Of a DNA stretch of 64,000 nt, positions 9,775-21,374 are shown piece by piece (within the stretch, counting starts at the first letter, position 1; each line of letters starts with the position of its first letter). The notes below the pieces were generated by a model. It saw only the letters and a list, made by a program, of their open reading frames with translations. It searched no databases and was not told the DNA's origin. The stretch is from Chloranthus sessilifolius. Taxonomy: Eukaryota > Streptophyta > Magnoliopsida > Chloranthales > Chloranthaceae. Position numbers and translations under genes: made by a program. Where the stretch lies: NCBI GenBank assembly GCA_021018995.1, contig CM037590.1, positions 88,134,097 to 88,198,096 of the forward strand, read 5' to 3'.

Positions 9775-12520
9775 TGTTGAGAACTGGAAAATACCATTTT
9801 TCACCCCTTAATCTGGGCCTTGATAGACCCTTGAGAGAACTAAATAAGTGTTTTAAGTGCCTATGTTGCAGCTAACAATAAAGACAGGCTTAACCATAAA
9901 AGCAGCTTAAAAGTGCCAAAAAGATGACAATCCATGTCAGTCCAAAGAAAGGAAGTGAAGAAACAACCTCATCAGCTGTTGAAAGGTCTAAAGTAAAGAG
10001 GCAAAGACCTGTAGGCGAAGCAGGGAACAATTCGAACAGAGAAATACACTACAGAGTTCTTTTCGTAAAGAACCTGCACTTTTCATAAAGAACCTTGAAC
10101 TCTGTGAAAAGGTCTAAAACTCCAAGCATAGCTTTCGAAGAGCATCTGAACTCCTCGAAGAGAAGATTGAACTTTGCGAAAAGGTCCCCTAGCTTTGCGA
10201 ATAGATCTCCAGAAGTTACAGTTCTTTTCGAAAAGGTCTCCAGTCTGTGTGAAAAGAGCTTCAGAAGTCACAGCACTTTGCGAAAAGACCCTTAAGCTCT
10301 ATGAAATGATATCCTGAAGATTCTCAGCATCTGCAAGGGCAATTCAGTAATCTCTGCACGCGCCCCAATGCATTGAAAAGCCCAGGGACATTCTGGAAGA
10401 TTCTGAGCACGAACCAAAGGCATATTCCACCCCATGTGAACACCCAAAGATGAAATTACTTGGCGGGAACTTCTAGAAACTCTAACAAACTTTCAAAATA
10501 CATAACAGAATTGATGCCTTTTTCACCTGATTGGCTGAAACAGATCAAGCAGTTCTGATTGGCCAAAATAGATCTGGATCCTTGTGCTCGACTCCTATTG
10601 GCTGATACAGATCTATCCAATTCTGATTGGTTGATACACATCTGAGCTGGCTTAGGGAAAACTATAAATAGACGAACCATTTGCCTAATTTGGGTATCCA
10701 GATTTTGAGTTTCATTTCTAATCCCCCGTTTCCCAGCCAGACAGTTTGTCTGAAATCCCTGTAATAGCTTCACTTTGACTTGCAATTGAGAGCTGTGAGA
10801 TATTTCTGTAATTCAAAAGAGAGTTGTATTCAAGACTACAAATCTGAGAGCTGTTTAAGCTGTGCTCTGTAATTGTAATGGTGGATTTTAAAAGGTTGCT
10901 GTAAACTATGCATTCTCCATTGGACTCATGTCAAGGGTTCCCTCTGATCTCCTCAGTACATTAGACTCCTTTAGATTCATTGTTTTGCATGCAATTTCCC
11001 TTGATTCATTAATCCTGTGAGAATTAGTGTTGGTAACCTAATCTCTCACGGCATAGTTAAAATTAGGGTTTTCTAACCCTAATGCATTGCCACCCCACTG
11101 CTATATAAACCCATACTTGAGCTTAGGTTTAGGCATCTGGGAACCCATCTCAGATCATTTTTCTTTTTAATAGTAAGTAGTTTTCTTTTTCTTTCCTTTT
11201 CTCTATAGTCCAGCACTTGCTGGCTATGCCTTTGTATGTGTTTTTGAATTAGATCAATGGAAGTTTTACAATAGGATCTGTACTTTGTGGGATTGTTGTT
11301 TGTGTGTGAGATGCTCTATGCAAGGCTGTTGCCTTGTGATCCGCCATTGCTTTGGCTGTGTTTCAAAGAAATGGAGGACTGATTCTAAGGGCCACTCAGA
11401 TCCAAGTGACTTGTGTGTCTGAGCTATCATGGTCCTACAGCCTTAGCCCCACCACAGGACCCACTAGATCTGAAATCCCCATGGGAGCTTGAGCTGGTAG
11501 CCTTGTCAGCATGGTGGTAGCAGTAATAATCTTGTTTTGTTTTGGAATCCGTGAGGAGGATAACCTCTGGGATAGTCTGTGACCATTTAAGTGGACAGAT
11601 TATAGCCTTAGGGTGATTCTGATCCACCGATCCAAGATGGATCCTTCTTCTTTACACCTGAGCTTGTAGAAGCCTGGTGAGAGATTGTACAGAGGAAGAC
11701 TCCCCCATATTTGTATAGATCCGCCATTAGATGTTGGATCTGATCTGGTTATAGAGATTGTAGGCTGGTGACTAGACCATTGTAGCCTCGCTCAAGCAAT
11801 GGACAGCTAGATCGAAGGTTGTAGTCAATCTCTTGCTGGTTCTATGTGTCTGGGCTATCATGGTCCTACAGCCTTAGCCCCACATATAGAGCTTTAGAGG
11901 TTGAGGTTCCCTATAGATTCTTGAGCTGGTAGCCTGGATGAAATAGTGCCTCCAATGATTTGCTTGTTATGTTCTGACCAATCCCTGGATAGTGGCTCCC
12001 CTATGGGATAATTTGTGACCATTCAAGTGGACAGGTTATAGCCTTAAGGGTGGAATCATGGCAGAGTGATGGGTTGGATCCTTTCTCCTCAGAGGTAATA
12101 ATGTAGCCTCTAGACAGGATTTCTATAACATAAGATCTAAATCTGAGTTACAAAACTTCTCTGACCTAGGCTCAATAACATACTTCTCACCCTTTTTATA
12201 CTCATTTTCTCCACTCCATCCATCCTCCCAACACTTTCTGTAGTTTAGTTATTAGAATACTTAGAATAAGTGACCTTAAACTCCCCTCCTTCTAGGACTG
12301 CCAGATCTGTAGACAGATCTGGAGGGACTACTAGAGATGGCTCCCTTGGAGCTTTAGATCACCTTTCCCTGTGGGACAAACTTACTTATCAAAACTTGCT
12401 ACAAAGGACCCTGTATCTTGCAGGTCTAGGACTTTTGAGTTGTGCTGGATTCACCCCCTGTTTTACTCTGTCATTGATTTTTAAATAACTTTCACCACCA
12501 ACCAATAATGAAAGCACACC
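9775..12520 (+). repeat. 3' LTR of element A, chimeric
   Basis: From 9775 to about 11054 it is nearly identical to the 5' LTR of element A. From about 11055 it switches to sequence of the element B type: TTAGGGTTTTCTAACCCTAAT, a second TATA box CTATATAAAC (11101-11110), the hairpin CCAGCACTTGCTGG (11211) and two TGACCATT-AAGTGGACA elements near 11577 and 12017. It is therefore about 2.75 kb, against 1.85 kb for its partner. The exact right edge in 12490-12535 is uncertain. Confidence 0.75.
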
Positions 12521-13361
12521 AGAAGCCGTCAATAGTACTCAGGTGTATTTTGAAGAAAACTGAAAATCAAGGCTCAAAAGGTGTATGCACAAGGGCAGTT
12601 TACTAGGTTTGGTATGTTTATGCTCAAACTGTCCAAGAAAAGGTCTTGATCCTTTCCTAAATGTTATGGATACTGTCAGCTGTCTTAACTTGGAGATGCC
12701 TAACTTCTAGTGAGGACATTGACTTAGCCAGTCCATAGAGCAGAAAGAATTGCCTAAGACACTCCTCAAAGAAAAAATAAAATTTGTAGGCCCAAATCTC
12801 ACTAGGTATGGTCTTCATTGAACTCTTAGGCATGTCCTTACCTTTTTCTCTCTTTAATGGTTCACTAAGTACTGGCACAAGTGAGTTTTCTTGGTGTTCA
12901 CCTCATGGAAATGTTAAAATTTAAAAGTTTTTAATGCCTAAATGTCTGCAAAATTTTTTACATTTCCTCATTTTCAAAGTTTCTTAGGTAATCACAGCTC
13001 CATATCTATCTTACTCACTTGATTCTGCTGCACTTAGGTTAACTACATCATTGGCAAACCTTACCATACCCCCAAACCTATGAGGAGCAGTGTCTTCACT
13101 GACTCAAAAATAAAGGGCATGTGTAGCAAGTTATCATACACAAAATAAAACACAAAATAAAGCAAGTAGCAGAATCAAACAAAACACACACAAACAATTA
13201 AAACACACAATTCAACAAACAAGAAGAGATAAAGTGAACTACACAAACTAAACTAAAGAGAAATTTCATTGATGACATAAAAATTTATACATTGTAAGGG
13301 AAGGTGATCTACAAAAAGTATATCCTAACTAATTAGATGTTCTAATTTAATCATCTAAATT
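12521..13361 (-). other. 3' untranslated region of element A'
   Basis: No coding sequence is seen. On the minus strand the block carries the family signature AGGTTTGGGGGTATGG (about 13068-13083), followed by GCCAATGATG and later CTAGTGAGATTTGGG. It lines up with 22785-23350 of element B and 8215-8770 of element A. It stops at the junction with element A, so about 1 kb of 3' sequence and the 3' LTR are absent. Confidence 0.7.
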
Positions 13362-16300
13362 TTATGCAGCCTCATCCTTGATGTGGACTCCTTTTCCTTT
13401 CTCATTCTTCTCAGCAGCATCAGTTGAACTGGCTGGAGGGGCAATGACTTGTGCAGGCTCTATGGCAGTTAGTTTAGCAACTCTCATTTCAAAGATTTCT
13501 GCCTTCTTTTTAGCAAGTAGAACTTTACTTTCATAGAGTTTCCTGGTGGCCTTTGTGACCTCTTTGGTGGCAGCTAACCTTTTCTCTAGGCCATCGGCTC
13601 TCAGCTTCTCAGATGCTGCAGTATGCTTTTGAGCTTCATATTGAATCAAAATTCTACTCCACCCCTTTGATATACCCAGCAATTGAACTTTGTGATATAG
13701 CTCCATTCGACTTATCTTCTCGTCATAGGGCTACCTGATGAAGGTTCTGATGGCAGTCATGCCTTTAATGATATCCTTTTTTAGGTATGGGTTCTTTTGC
13801 ATGGCATGGAGGAGAGTGGAGTATGGAGGTATTGAAAAGGATTAGACAGGTAGGATGGCTTGCTCATCACTTGGAGAAGGGCCAGCCAGCAAGGAAAAGG
13901 AGATAGATGATGGCATGGGTGGGATGGAAGTAGAGGGAATGGGCTGAGGGAATTCAAGTTCAGGTTCTAGGTCTGTTTGGGTTGGAATTGAGGAAGTTGG
14001 GATTAGGCCCTCCACATCTGTGGTAGCATCAGAGGCAACTACAATAAGTGGAAGATCAGGTTGGAATTGTGTGAGGGTGTTTGGCAGAGGTAGGGGAATA
14101 ATGGGTAGTTGGATAGGGTCAGGTTATGATTCTGGTTCACGTGCAGCTTCAGTTTGCCTGGAGGCATTGGTAAAAGTAATAGGAGGGATTTTTGGGATAG
14201 GTGTAATGGGTGTAATAGCAGGTGTGGTGACAGCTGAGGTTATTGGTTGGGGAGAAGGGGATGGAGTAGGTAAATAGGTGGGTGGAGGGATAGGTGGTTA
14301 TGATATTTTGGTTAAAAGTGACAAGGTGGCATGGATGGCTTGTAAGCTGATTTGGATTGAGGCCTGGTTTTAGAGGGTGGAGGTCATGGCTTGAAGGTTG
14401 GTCTCAATGGATGATTGGGTTTGAGAGTTGGCCAATACTTAGGATTGAAGGAAGAGTAATAGGTTGAGGATTTGGAGTAGTATAGGTACAGTGGGTTGGA
14501 TGGGTGGGATGGATTGAAATGGGGAAGTGGGTGCATGAGTGAAGGTGGGAGGCTGTGGTGATGGAGGTGTAGGGGAAAATTGATGGGGCTATGGTGAAGC
14601 ATGAGGAGGGGTGAAATGGGGAGGGTGAGGTTAGTCTGGGAGAGAGGTGTACTCATAGTTAATGTCCCCTATGATGGAGGACATCATAGTTGAGTACCTC
14701 TCTCTCCTGAAAATGGGTCATGGTCATGGGTAGGAGAGAAAGGAATTGATTGGCCTAAGGGTTCAAGCAACTTAGGTTGAAAAGGTGTGAAGGTTTCAAT
14801 GGGTTGATGTGAGATAGCTGAAGAGCTGTGAGAGATTTCAAGGGTGTGAGGCTCAGGTTCAAATGCTTGGGTTGTTGAGGGTGGTGGTAGGCCAATGGTT
14901 AAGTCTGGTATGGCTGTGGCTTCAGGAATTGGGATGGTTTGGGATATATAGGTGGGTTGGGGCTCTGTATGGGCTTTGCTTAATTTTCTTTTCTTTTTAT
15001 AGGTGGTCTTCACAGGTGGGCTAGGGTGAGCTGGGTAAGTAGGCAAGGGTACAAGTATGGGTAAGGTCTCAGTAGGTATGGTATGTGTAATGAGGTTAAG
15101 GTGGCTGTGACTAAGGTGATGGGTGGGGGTACAATTAAGGTTTTAGTAGGTATGGTGGCTGTGGTAGTTGGTAGAATTGGTTGGGGTAAGGGTAATGGGA
15201 CTATGGGTGGCTGTGAGGCTTGGGTTGAGGTAGTAGTTGCTGTCATGGAAGTCGAAGGGGTGGCTGGTGAGGTAATGGCTTCAGATGTGGAGGTGGTGGC
15301 TGCTGAGGTGGGGGCTGCTCAGGTAGCAGTAGCTACTTCTTGAATAGTGGGGGATGCGGGAGCTAGCAGATCTGTCTTCTTATTCTTTTTCTTCTCAATC
15401 AAAGTACCACTGATCTCCCATTATTTCTTTCCACATTTTCTGGGGGTCGGGGCAATAGTCACCTCATCCTTCTAAAATGGGTATCCTTCAAGCTTCAACA
15501 AAGTTGTAATAAGCCTATAGTAGGGGAGTGAGTGGGGTTTCTTCTTTGTCTTCACCTTCTCGTGAATATCCTTCATTCCCTCAAAAATTAACTTGGCAGC
15601 ATCCAAGTGGTGGTTCCTATGGAATGAGTAGAGTGCATCCGCCATGGGAGACCTCCTCTCCTGCTCATGTCCAGAGCAATAGACATTTTTTCTCAACACC
15701 CTATCCATAAATCTAAGATTTGGGTGCAGATCCCTCTTCCTAATAGACAGCCCGGAGGCTGTGATTCCCCCAGTCAACTCCTTAACAATTTCTTCGATTG
15801 TGGCTGTCAAAGGAGTGCCTAAGCCACACTCTAGGCTATACTTTGCTGGTATCCCTAGTATTTCAGCTATGGCTGCTTGATTGAACAACATCTCAAACTT
15901 GTCGATCAGTACCATTAATGCTGGGTTTCCATCATGCCAAGTCTTCACTATGATATTCTGATAAAATAATCGCACTAGTCTAGGGAAGACTAGATGCATT
16001 GGGGGCCTCAATAAGGGCAGCAGAGTGACTTTAGCTAGGTACTCAATAGAGGCTGATGTCTCAGGCAGGTCCTCAAAGAACACCTTATCAAAAATTGTCT
16101 CTGCCTCCAGTTTAATTGCTTTCACAAATTCAGAGGGGACCCTGAGGTACTCATTATCTTCTTCCTCTTCAGGGTCAACCTCAGGTATCTCATGGGCCAC
16201 AGCCTTGCCCTTTTTCTGCTTTTTCATAGATTTTTCAGGGCTTTTGGTAGGTGAGTGCTCTCTGGCCCTTTTCTTAGGAGAAGATTTCTTTTTGGCTTGG

Positions 16301-16518
16301 GCACCAGAGGCCACAACCATGCCCTTCTTCACTGGGGCTGCCCTCTTCTCAGTTGGTTGTCCCATTTGGGGTTTAACAATGGATGTAGGTACCTTAGTGG
16401 TCTCCACAATGAAGGCTTCTACAATCCTCACTGATTTACGAGTTGCCTCAGGGCTGTTAGTATGTGGAGGGTTCAGCATGGCAGCCAATGTGTCTAGGAA
16501 CTTTAAACTTTTGGCCAT
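13362..16518 (-). pseudogene. Extra ORF after pol in element A'; lysine-rich and coiled-coil protein, function unknown
   Basis: The first 348 codons are open (16518 to 15472). After a TAG the same kind of sequence continues with a few stops and at least one shift to 13362, about 1050 codons in all. In order: a short N-terminal segment; a lysine-rich stretch with nuclear-signal-like clusters (KKKSSPKKRAREH, KKQKKGKA); an acidic run; a folded-looking domain of about 200 residues with FPRLVRLFYQN and LPYYRLITTLLKLEG; a long Pro/Ser/Thr-rich linker with another KKKRK; and a coiled coil (13362-13706). No signal peptide or membrane segment is visible. Athila elements classically have an 'env-like' ORF at this place, but this content fits a nuclear protein better. 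Element B keeps a homologous C-terminal part. Confidence 0.65.
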
Positions 16519-16889
16519 GACTATTCAATATCTCAAAATTAGGACTTTAAATTGACAGATTCTATTATGTACACTTCACAACTAAAATTGCACCCAAATT
16601 CCTCCCTACTTAAAACCAAATTAAGGTCTAATCAAACCGATAGAGAGAGAATGAGACAGCTTACCAAATTGAAGCTAGGGTTCCACTCCAACCTTGGCAC
16701 GATGGATCAAATTCCTCCAGACCAAGTTCAAAGTGACCAGGAGGTGATGGGGAGTAAAATGGTAGGAGGAAACTGTTTGAGGTGGAGTGGATTAGGCTGT
16801 AAAGGAGAAAGAAGGGAGAGAGAAGCTCGGTCTTACTCAGTGGAGGCTAGGACAAAGAGATATGAAATGAAGAAAATGAAGAAAATCAC

Positions 16890-17390
16890 AGGGTTTATAA
16901 GGCTGATCCAGTGCCTCGCGCGGCTATCACCAGGTACTCGCGAGGCACATTGCTCGCGTAGTAAAAATTTTAATCCCACAAGGAGTGCTGTCGTGAGAAA
17001 GAACAGAGCCTCACGAGGTATTCACGAGGCTGATTTGAAGCCAAGGTGCACGAGATGCCTCTTTCATCTTTCGCGCAGCTGCGCTATCTAACTTCGCGAG
17101 ACTCATACATGTAGAGCATCAAGTGCCTCGTGAGGTCGGTAGAAGTGCAGGCTTCAGAATTTCGCGAGGAACAACACACATGACTTAAAATTTTCACACA
17201 GCTTGATGTCGCGGAGAAGAGATAGCCTTGCGAGGCTCATATGCAGTTATTCTTCAGATGATTAGCTCGCGAGGCAACACAGGCCACTTTAGAGCCCCGC
17301 AAGAAAGCCAAGAATTGACTCGCGAATGTGTAATTTAGGCCTTTTAGCCTAGCGAGAAAGCAACTTTTAACCCTTTATCTCAGTGCTGCA
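16890..17390 (-). promoter_or_regulatory. CTCGCGAGG motif cluster upstream of the extra ORF of A'
   Basis: Between pol and the extra ORF lie about fifteen copies of a CG-centred palindrome: ACTCGCGAGGC (16937), GCTCGCGTAG (16952), CTTCGCGAGAC (17093), TTTCGCGAGG (17160), GCTCGCGAGGC (17265) and decayed forms such as CTCACGAGG and CTCGTGAGG. The same motif fills the U3 of the A' LTR (31345-31740) and of LTR B (19947-20490). It ends about 370 bp upstream of the extra ORF start (16518). It looks like an LTR-type control region serving a downstream gene. Confidence 0.6.
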
Positions 17391-17779
17391 CATTGGCCAG
17401 TACATCCACACTGTTATGCACCTATCCATTGTGCATCAGCACCAACCCCTTCACATGTACTTTATTTCATCATTATAATTGTATGTCCATTATCAACATC
17501 TGTACATCAAAAATGCAAAATCCCAAAGATAGTCTTTCAGATCAAATTCATGACATTTATTATGAGAACACCTCAACCATAGCAGCAACAGACATGCACA
17601 TCAACATCAAGTTCTGCACCCTAAATTCAGATGACCAATATACACATATACTTAAGACAGAACAAAATAAAATAGGCAAATCAACATCACACTAAAAACA
17701 GTAATTGACAGATTTCTAAGCAAGCAAAAATAAAACACACATTTAACACATATGGTATTCATTTTACAAAGCTGTAGAT

Positions 17780-18972
17780 CACTGAGCAGTGAGAGGTTCA
17801 TGTAGGTGAATGGTCTGAGGAGGCTCCACTAAATTTTCTACACAAATTTTTAGCCTTTGACCATTCACTTTCATGATCTTCCCAGACATAGGATCTAAGA
17901 TCTCCACAGCACCAGATAGGGAGGCATGAATGATAGTGTAAGGTCCATCCCATCTGGATTTTAACTTCCTTGGAAATTTTTTTTAACTTGGAGTTGCAAA
18001 GTCAAACCTTAGTACCAACATTGAAGTCCTTTCTCATTAGCTTCTTATCAAAGAATACCTTTGATTTCTACTTGTATATTCTAGCATTTGAATAGGCTTC
18101 CAGCCTCAGCTCATCAAGCTTTGCCAGTTGTAATTTCCTATAAGAACCAGCAGTGGTTAGATCAAAATTCAGTATTTTGATAGCCTAATAGGCTCTGTGC
18201 TCTAACTCCATTGGAAGGTAGCAGGCCTTGCCATAAACTAGCCTAAATGGGGGCATGCCAATAGGGGTCTTATAGGTAGTCCTATAAGCCCACAAAGCAT
18301 CATTCAACTTTTGTGCCTAATCCTTTCTATCTGTCCTCACAGTCTTCTCTAAGATATGCTTGATCTCCCTATTAGAAATTGCAACTTGCCCGTTGGTTTG
18401 TGGGTGGTAGGGAGTTGCAATTCTGTGTGTAATAGAGTACTTTTTAAGGAGATTCTCAAAAGGCCTGTTACATAAATGACTCCCTCATTACTAATAATAG
18501 CTCTGGGGGTGCCAAATCTGGAGAAGATATTGTCTTTTAAAAACTTCAGGATAACTGTGTGCTCATTTGTGCTTATGGCAATGACTTCCACCCATTTGGA
18601 CACATAGTCCACTGCCACAAGTATGAAGTTAAAACCCATAGATGGAGGAAAGGATCCCATAAAATCAATGCCCTAGATGTCAAAGAGTCCTACCATAAGG
18701 ATGGGCTACAACGGCATAGAATCTTTCTTGAAAATGCCCCCCAACTTTTGACATCTCTCATAGGCTTTACAATGCATGTGTGCATCTGTGAACAAAGAAA
18801 GCCAATAAAAACCATATTGTAGCACTTTTTCTGCAGTCTTTTTGCCACTGAAGTGGCCTCTATAGGCTTGCTCATGGCACATAGAAAGAATGCCGTGGAA
18901 CTCACTTTCAGGTACACATCTCCTAACCACTGGATCTATACAATGCTTATATAGGTATGGATCCTCCCACAA
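17780..18972 (-). pseudogene. Element A' integrase
   Basis: Read on the minus strand. The zinc-binding part is near 18972-18700 (CHEQAYRGHFSGKKTAEKVL, then AHMHC..CQK). It is followed by the core with GIDFMGSFPPSMGFNFILVAVDYVSKWVE (18660-18570), whose first catalytic aspartate is present. At the second catalytic site the sequence is IISNEG where the family has ISD, so that aspartate is lost. Further on the frame is broken; the C-terminal end (RWDGPYTI, ILDPMSG) is visible near 17790-17960, including the GPY motif. The enzyme would join element cDNA to the host chromosome, but this copy is inactive. Confidence 0.8.
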
Positions 18973-19032
18973 AAATGTTTGACCTGAGAGAAAAATAGGT
19001 CCTTGTCCATCTTGGTCTAGAGAGGGGGAATC

Positions 19033-19697
19033 CTACTCAGCAAGAAAATTAATAATGTGTGCAAACCAGGGCACATTAGACTGCATAGCAGACAACTGCT
19101 CATCAGGGAACAATTCATTGACAAGTGTTGCTGCATATTCTTCCAAAATAATTCTAGAGAGGTGGTCAGCCATCACATTCTCAACTCCCTTCTTATCCTT
19201 GATCTCAAGATCAAACTCCTGCAATAGAAGGATTCATCTAATCAGCCTTGGTTTGGCATCTTTCTTAGCCAACAGGTATTTCAGGGTTGAGTGATCAGTG
19301 AAAATAATAATTTTAGGCCCAAGCAAGTAGGGTCTAAACTTGTCCACAGCAAACAAAATAGCTAGCAGCTCCTCCTCAGTAGTGGTGTAGTTGAGCTAAG
19401 CTTTAGTTAGTGTTTTGCTGACATAATAGATCACTACAGGTAACTTATCTTTCCTCTGTCCTAAGACAGCACCTATGGCCAAGTCTGATGCATCACACAT
19501 CAGCTCAAAGGGGAGTGAGTAATCTGGGGCCTGGATTACAGGGGCAGTGGTAAGACACTTTTTCAAGACCTCAAAGGCTTCAAGGCACTCAGCAGAGAAT
19601 TCAAATGGCACATCCTGACAAAGCAGGTGGCACAATGGCTTTAAAATTTTACTGAAGTCCTTAATGAACTTCCTGTAGAACTCAACATGTCCTAAGA
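19033..19697 (-). pseudogene. Element A' RT thumb and RNase H
   Basis: The minus-strand frame begins at the element B junction with FLGHVEFYRKFIKDFS (RT connection region). It continues with LCQDVPFEF, ECLEAFEVLKKCL, APDYSLPFELMCDASDLAIGAVLGQ and IYYVSKTL, the RNase H core with the first catalytic aspartate in CDAS. A stop at 19396-19398 interrupts it. The rest (LNYTTTEEELLAILFAVDKFRPYL, RWILLLQEFDLEIKDKKG, ADHLSR) runs to 19033. RNase H removes the RNA template strand during reverse transcription. Confidence 0.85.
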
Positions 19698-19702
19698 ATG
19701 AT
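19698..19702 (+). other. Target site duplication, left copy (element B)
   Basis: ATGAT immediately precedes the LTR start TGTTAAG at 19703 and recurs at 26857-26861 right after the other LTR ends (CTTAATA). On the minus strand the duplicated bases lie in the RT codons for ...RSF..., so the host element reads through once B is ignored. Confidence 0.85.
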
Positions 19703-21374
19703 TGTTAAGACCTAAAAAGTACTACTTTTCACCCCTTAACTTACTCTCTGTTAGACCCTTAGTCATTTAATAAATGTGTGTTAAGCCCATCTTGTAGGTA
19801 ATAAGCAGCAGCTGTAGATAAGGCCCTAGCCATCCCAAGAAGCTTACTTTTATCCCACAAGTTTCTAAGGAGAAAGGAGGTTGGACCCAGACAGAGAATT
19901 TGCTGCAGCATAGGCATAGCAAAGTAGAAAAATATCAAGAAATGAGCCTCGCACAGATGTCGCAAGGTTTAAATTGAATCAAAAAGAATGCTTCACGCAG
20001 TTGTCGCGGGTTTCTGAAGGCAGCACACCAACTGCTCACGCTGTTCTCATGTAGATGAATGATAGAAGATCCCATAAAGTAGACTTCGCACAGTTCTCGT
20101 GAGGCTCAGTCATAGGCTCTCGCGCAGAACCGCGCAGTCTTGTGCAGCTCAAGAAAGGCGCCTTTAATCTTCGTGCGATTCACTGCGGAGAGAGAGCTCC
20201 AGGCATTCCTGCGTGCAGTGGCTGCGGGATACAGACCTTCAGGGAACTGCTCGCATGATCCAGAAGCCCATGCACATTACTTCTTCATGAGGCTCTCCGC
20301 GAGATTCACCAAGGAACGAATCGCGCGTGCAATTCTCGCACCATTCAAATAGAAAGGTCAATCTCGCGACGACCAGAGCATTCCCGCGATGACCAAAGTA
20401 TCAATCCCGCGACTGTAAGAGCTTCAAGTCAATTCAATCCCATGACGCCAATTCTATCACGCGACAAGACCTAGAAATCCTTGCTACCTAGCGAGGCTCG
20501 GGATCTTAACTTCTCCCCACTTCTACAGGGGTAATCTGGGAACTTCCAGCAACTAGGGCATGCACTCCAATGCTCCAATCTCCGTGTACATGCCTTGAGG
20601 CATCCAAGGAACAGAAATGAGCCACGATAGCATTGATAAATTAGGGTTTTCCTAACCCTAATTCTCACATAGCTAACTGTTATATTAGTCTAAGCCTAGT
20701 TTAGGTTTAAGAGACTTCTGTACTCCTTGAATTCAACTGTAGAATTGCAGTAGGCTAAGGTTAGGGTTTAGGCAGCTTCTTTTTCCATTCTTCTTCTCTC
20801 CATAGTCCAGCACTTGCTGGCTATGCCTTTGTATGTTTATTTGGAACAGTTTTGATGGTGTTTTATAATAGGATGTTATACTTATATGGGATTAGTGTTT
20901 TGAGGGTTGTTCTGTACAAGGTTGCTGTCTTGAGATCCTCCATTGCTATGTTGCATTGTAAGCAATGGAGGATTGTTTTTAAGGATTTATTTAGATCCAA
21001 GTGACTTGTGTGTCCAGGTTAGGCACATTGTAGGCCTATGCCCCACCACTAGATCCACTAAATCTGAATCCCCATGGGAGCTTGAGCTGGTAGCCTTGTG
21101 AACATGGTGGTGACAGTAATCTTCTTGTTCTGTCTCAGACCTCTGTGAAGAGGATAGCCTCTGTGGATAGTTTGTGACCATTCAAGTGGACAGATTATAG
21201 CCCTAGGGTGAGGCCAATCCACATATCTAAGATAGATTCTTCTTCTCTGCACTTGTGCTTGTAGCCTTGTGAGACAGACTTCCTTGTATTTGTATAGACC
21301 CACCATCAGATGGCATATCTAATTTGGCTATAGAGATTGTAGGCTTTTGACTAGATCACTGCTGTCTTTCTAAT
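19703..21374 (+). repeat. 5' LTR of element B, truncated
   Basis: It matches the 3' LTR (24428-26119) closely from the first base to CTGCTGTCTTTCTAA, then ends. About 740 bp of the 3' LTR have no counterpart. It contains the motif array at 19947-20490, a decayed TATA region (TGTTATATTAG, about 20679), the hairpin CCAGCACTTGCTGG (20809-20822) and one TGACCATTCAAGTGGACA element at about 21175. Confidence 0.88.
19947..20490 (+). repeat. CTCGCGA motif array in the U3 of LTR B
   Basis: More than fifteen CG-centred motifs lie here: GCCTCGCACAG, TGTCGCGGG, CTCGTGAGGC, CTCTCGCGCAG, CTCCGCGAG, ATCTCGCGACG, CCCGCGATG, CACGCGACAAG and CTAGCGAGGC. The copy in the 3' LTR is at about 24670-25215, where several sites are intact that are decayed here and vice versa. 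It lies at offsets of about 245-790 bp, upstream of the TATA region. Confidence 0.75.

Larger units (their letters stand above)
4784..12520 (+). mobile_element. Element A: non-autonomous Athila-like retrotransposon
   Basis: The structure is LTR (4784-6634), tRNA-Asp PBS (6641-6657), 3.1 kb without coding sequence, polypurine tract (9761-9774) and LTR (9775 to about 12520). No gag or pol motif survives between PBS and PPT, so it must have relied on proteins supplied by relatives. The internal 3' part (8200-9770) is homologous to the untranslated 3' region of element B (22760-24420). The two LTRs agree only up to about 6046 and 11054. The right edge is approximate and I see no matching target duplication (left flank GCTAC). 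Confidence 0.75.
12521..19702 (-). mobile_element. Element A', 3' half (minus strand), Athila-like
   Basis: This is the downstream half of the element whose upstream half is 26857-32147; element B separates them. Reading leftwards it has RNase H, integrase, a CTCGCGAGG-rich gap, a long extra ORF and 3' untranslated sequence. The 3' end with PPT and LTR is missing, cut off at element A near 12520. RT continues across the B insertion: ...VKQIRS at 26862-26880 is followed by FLGHVEFYRKFI at 19660-19697. Confidence 0.85.

Noticed and set aside
14020-15343. Plus-strand glycine/valine-rich ORFs
   Set aside because: Antisense shadows of the Pro/Thr/Ser-rich linker of the A' extra ORF.
20140-20352. 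Plus-strand ORF in LTR B (and 24871-25322)
   Set aside because: Lies in the CTCGCGA motif array of the U3; no recognisable domain and not preserved in frame between the two LTRs.
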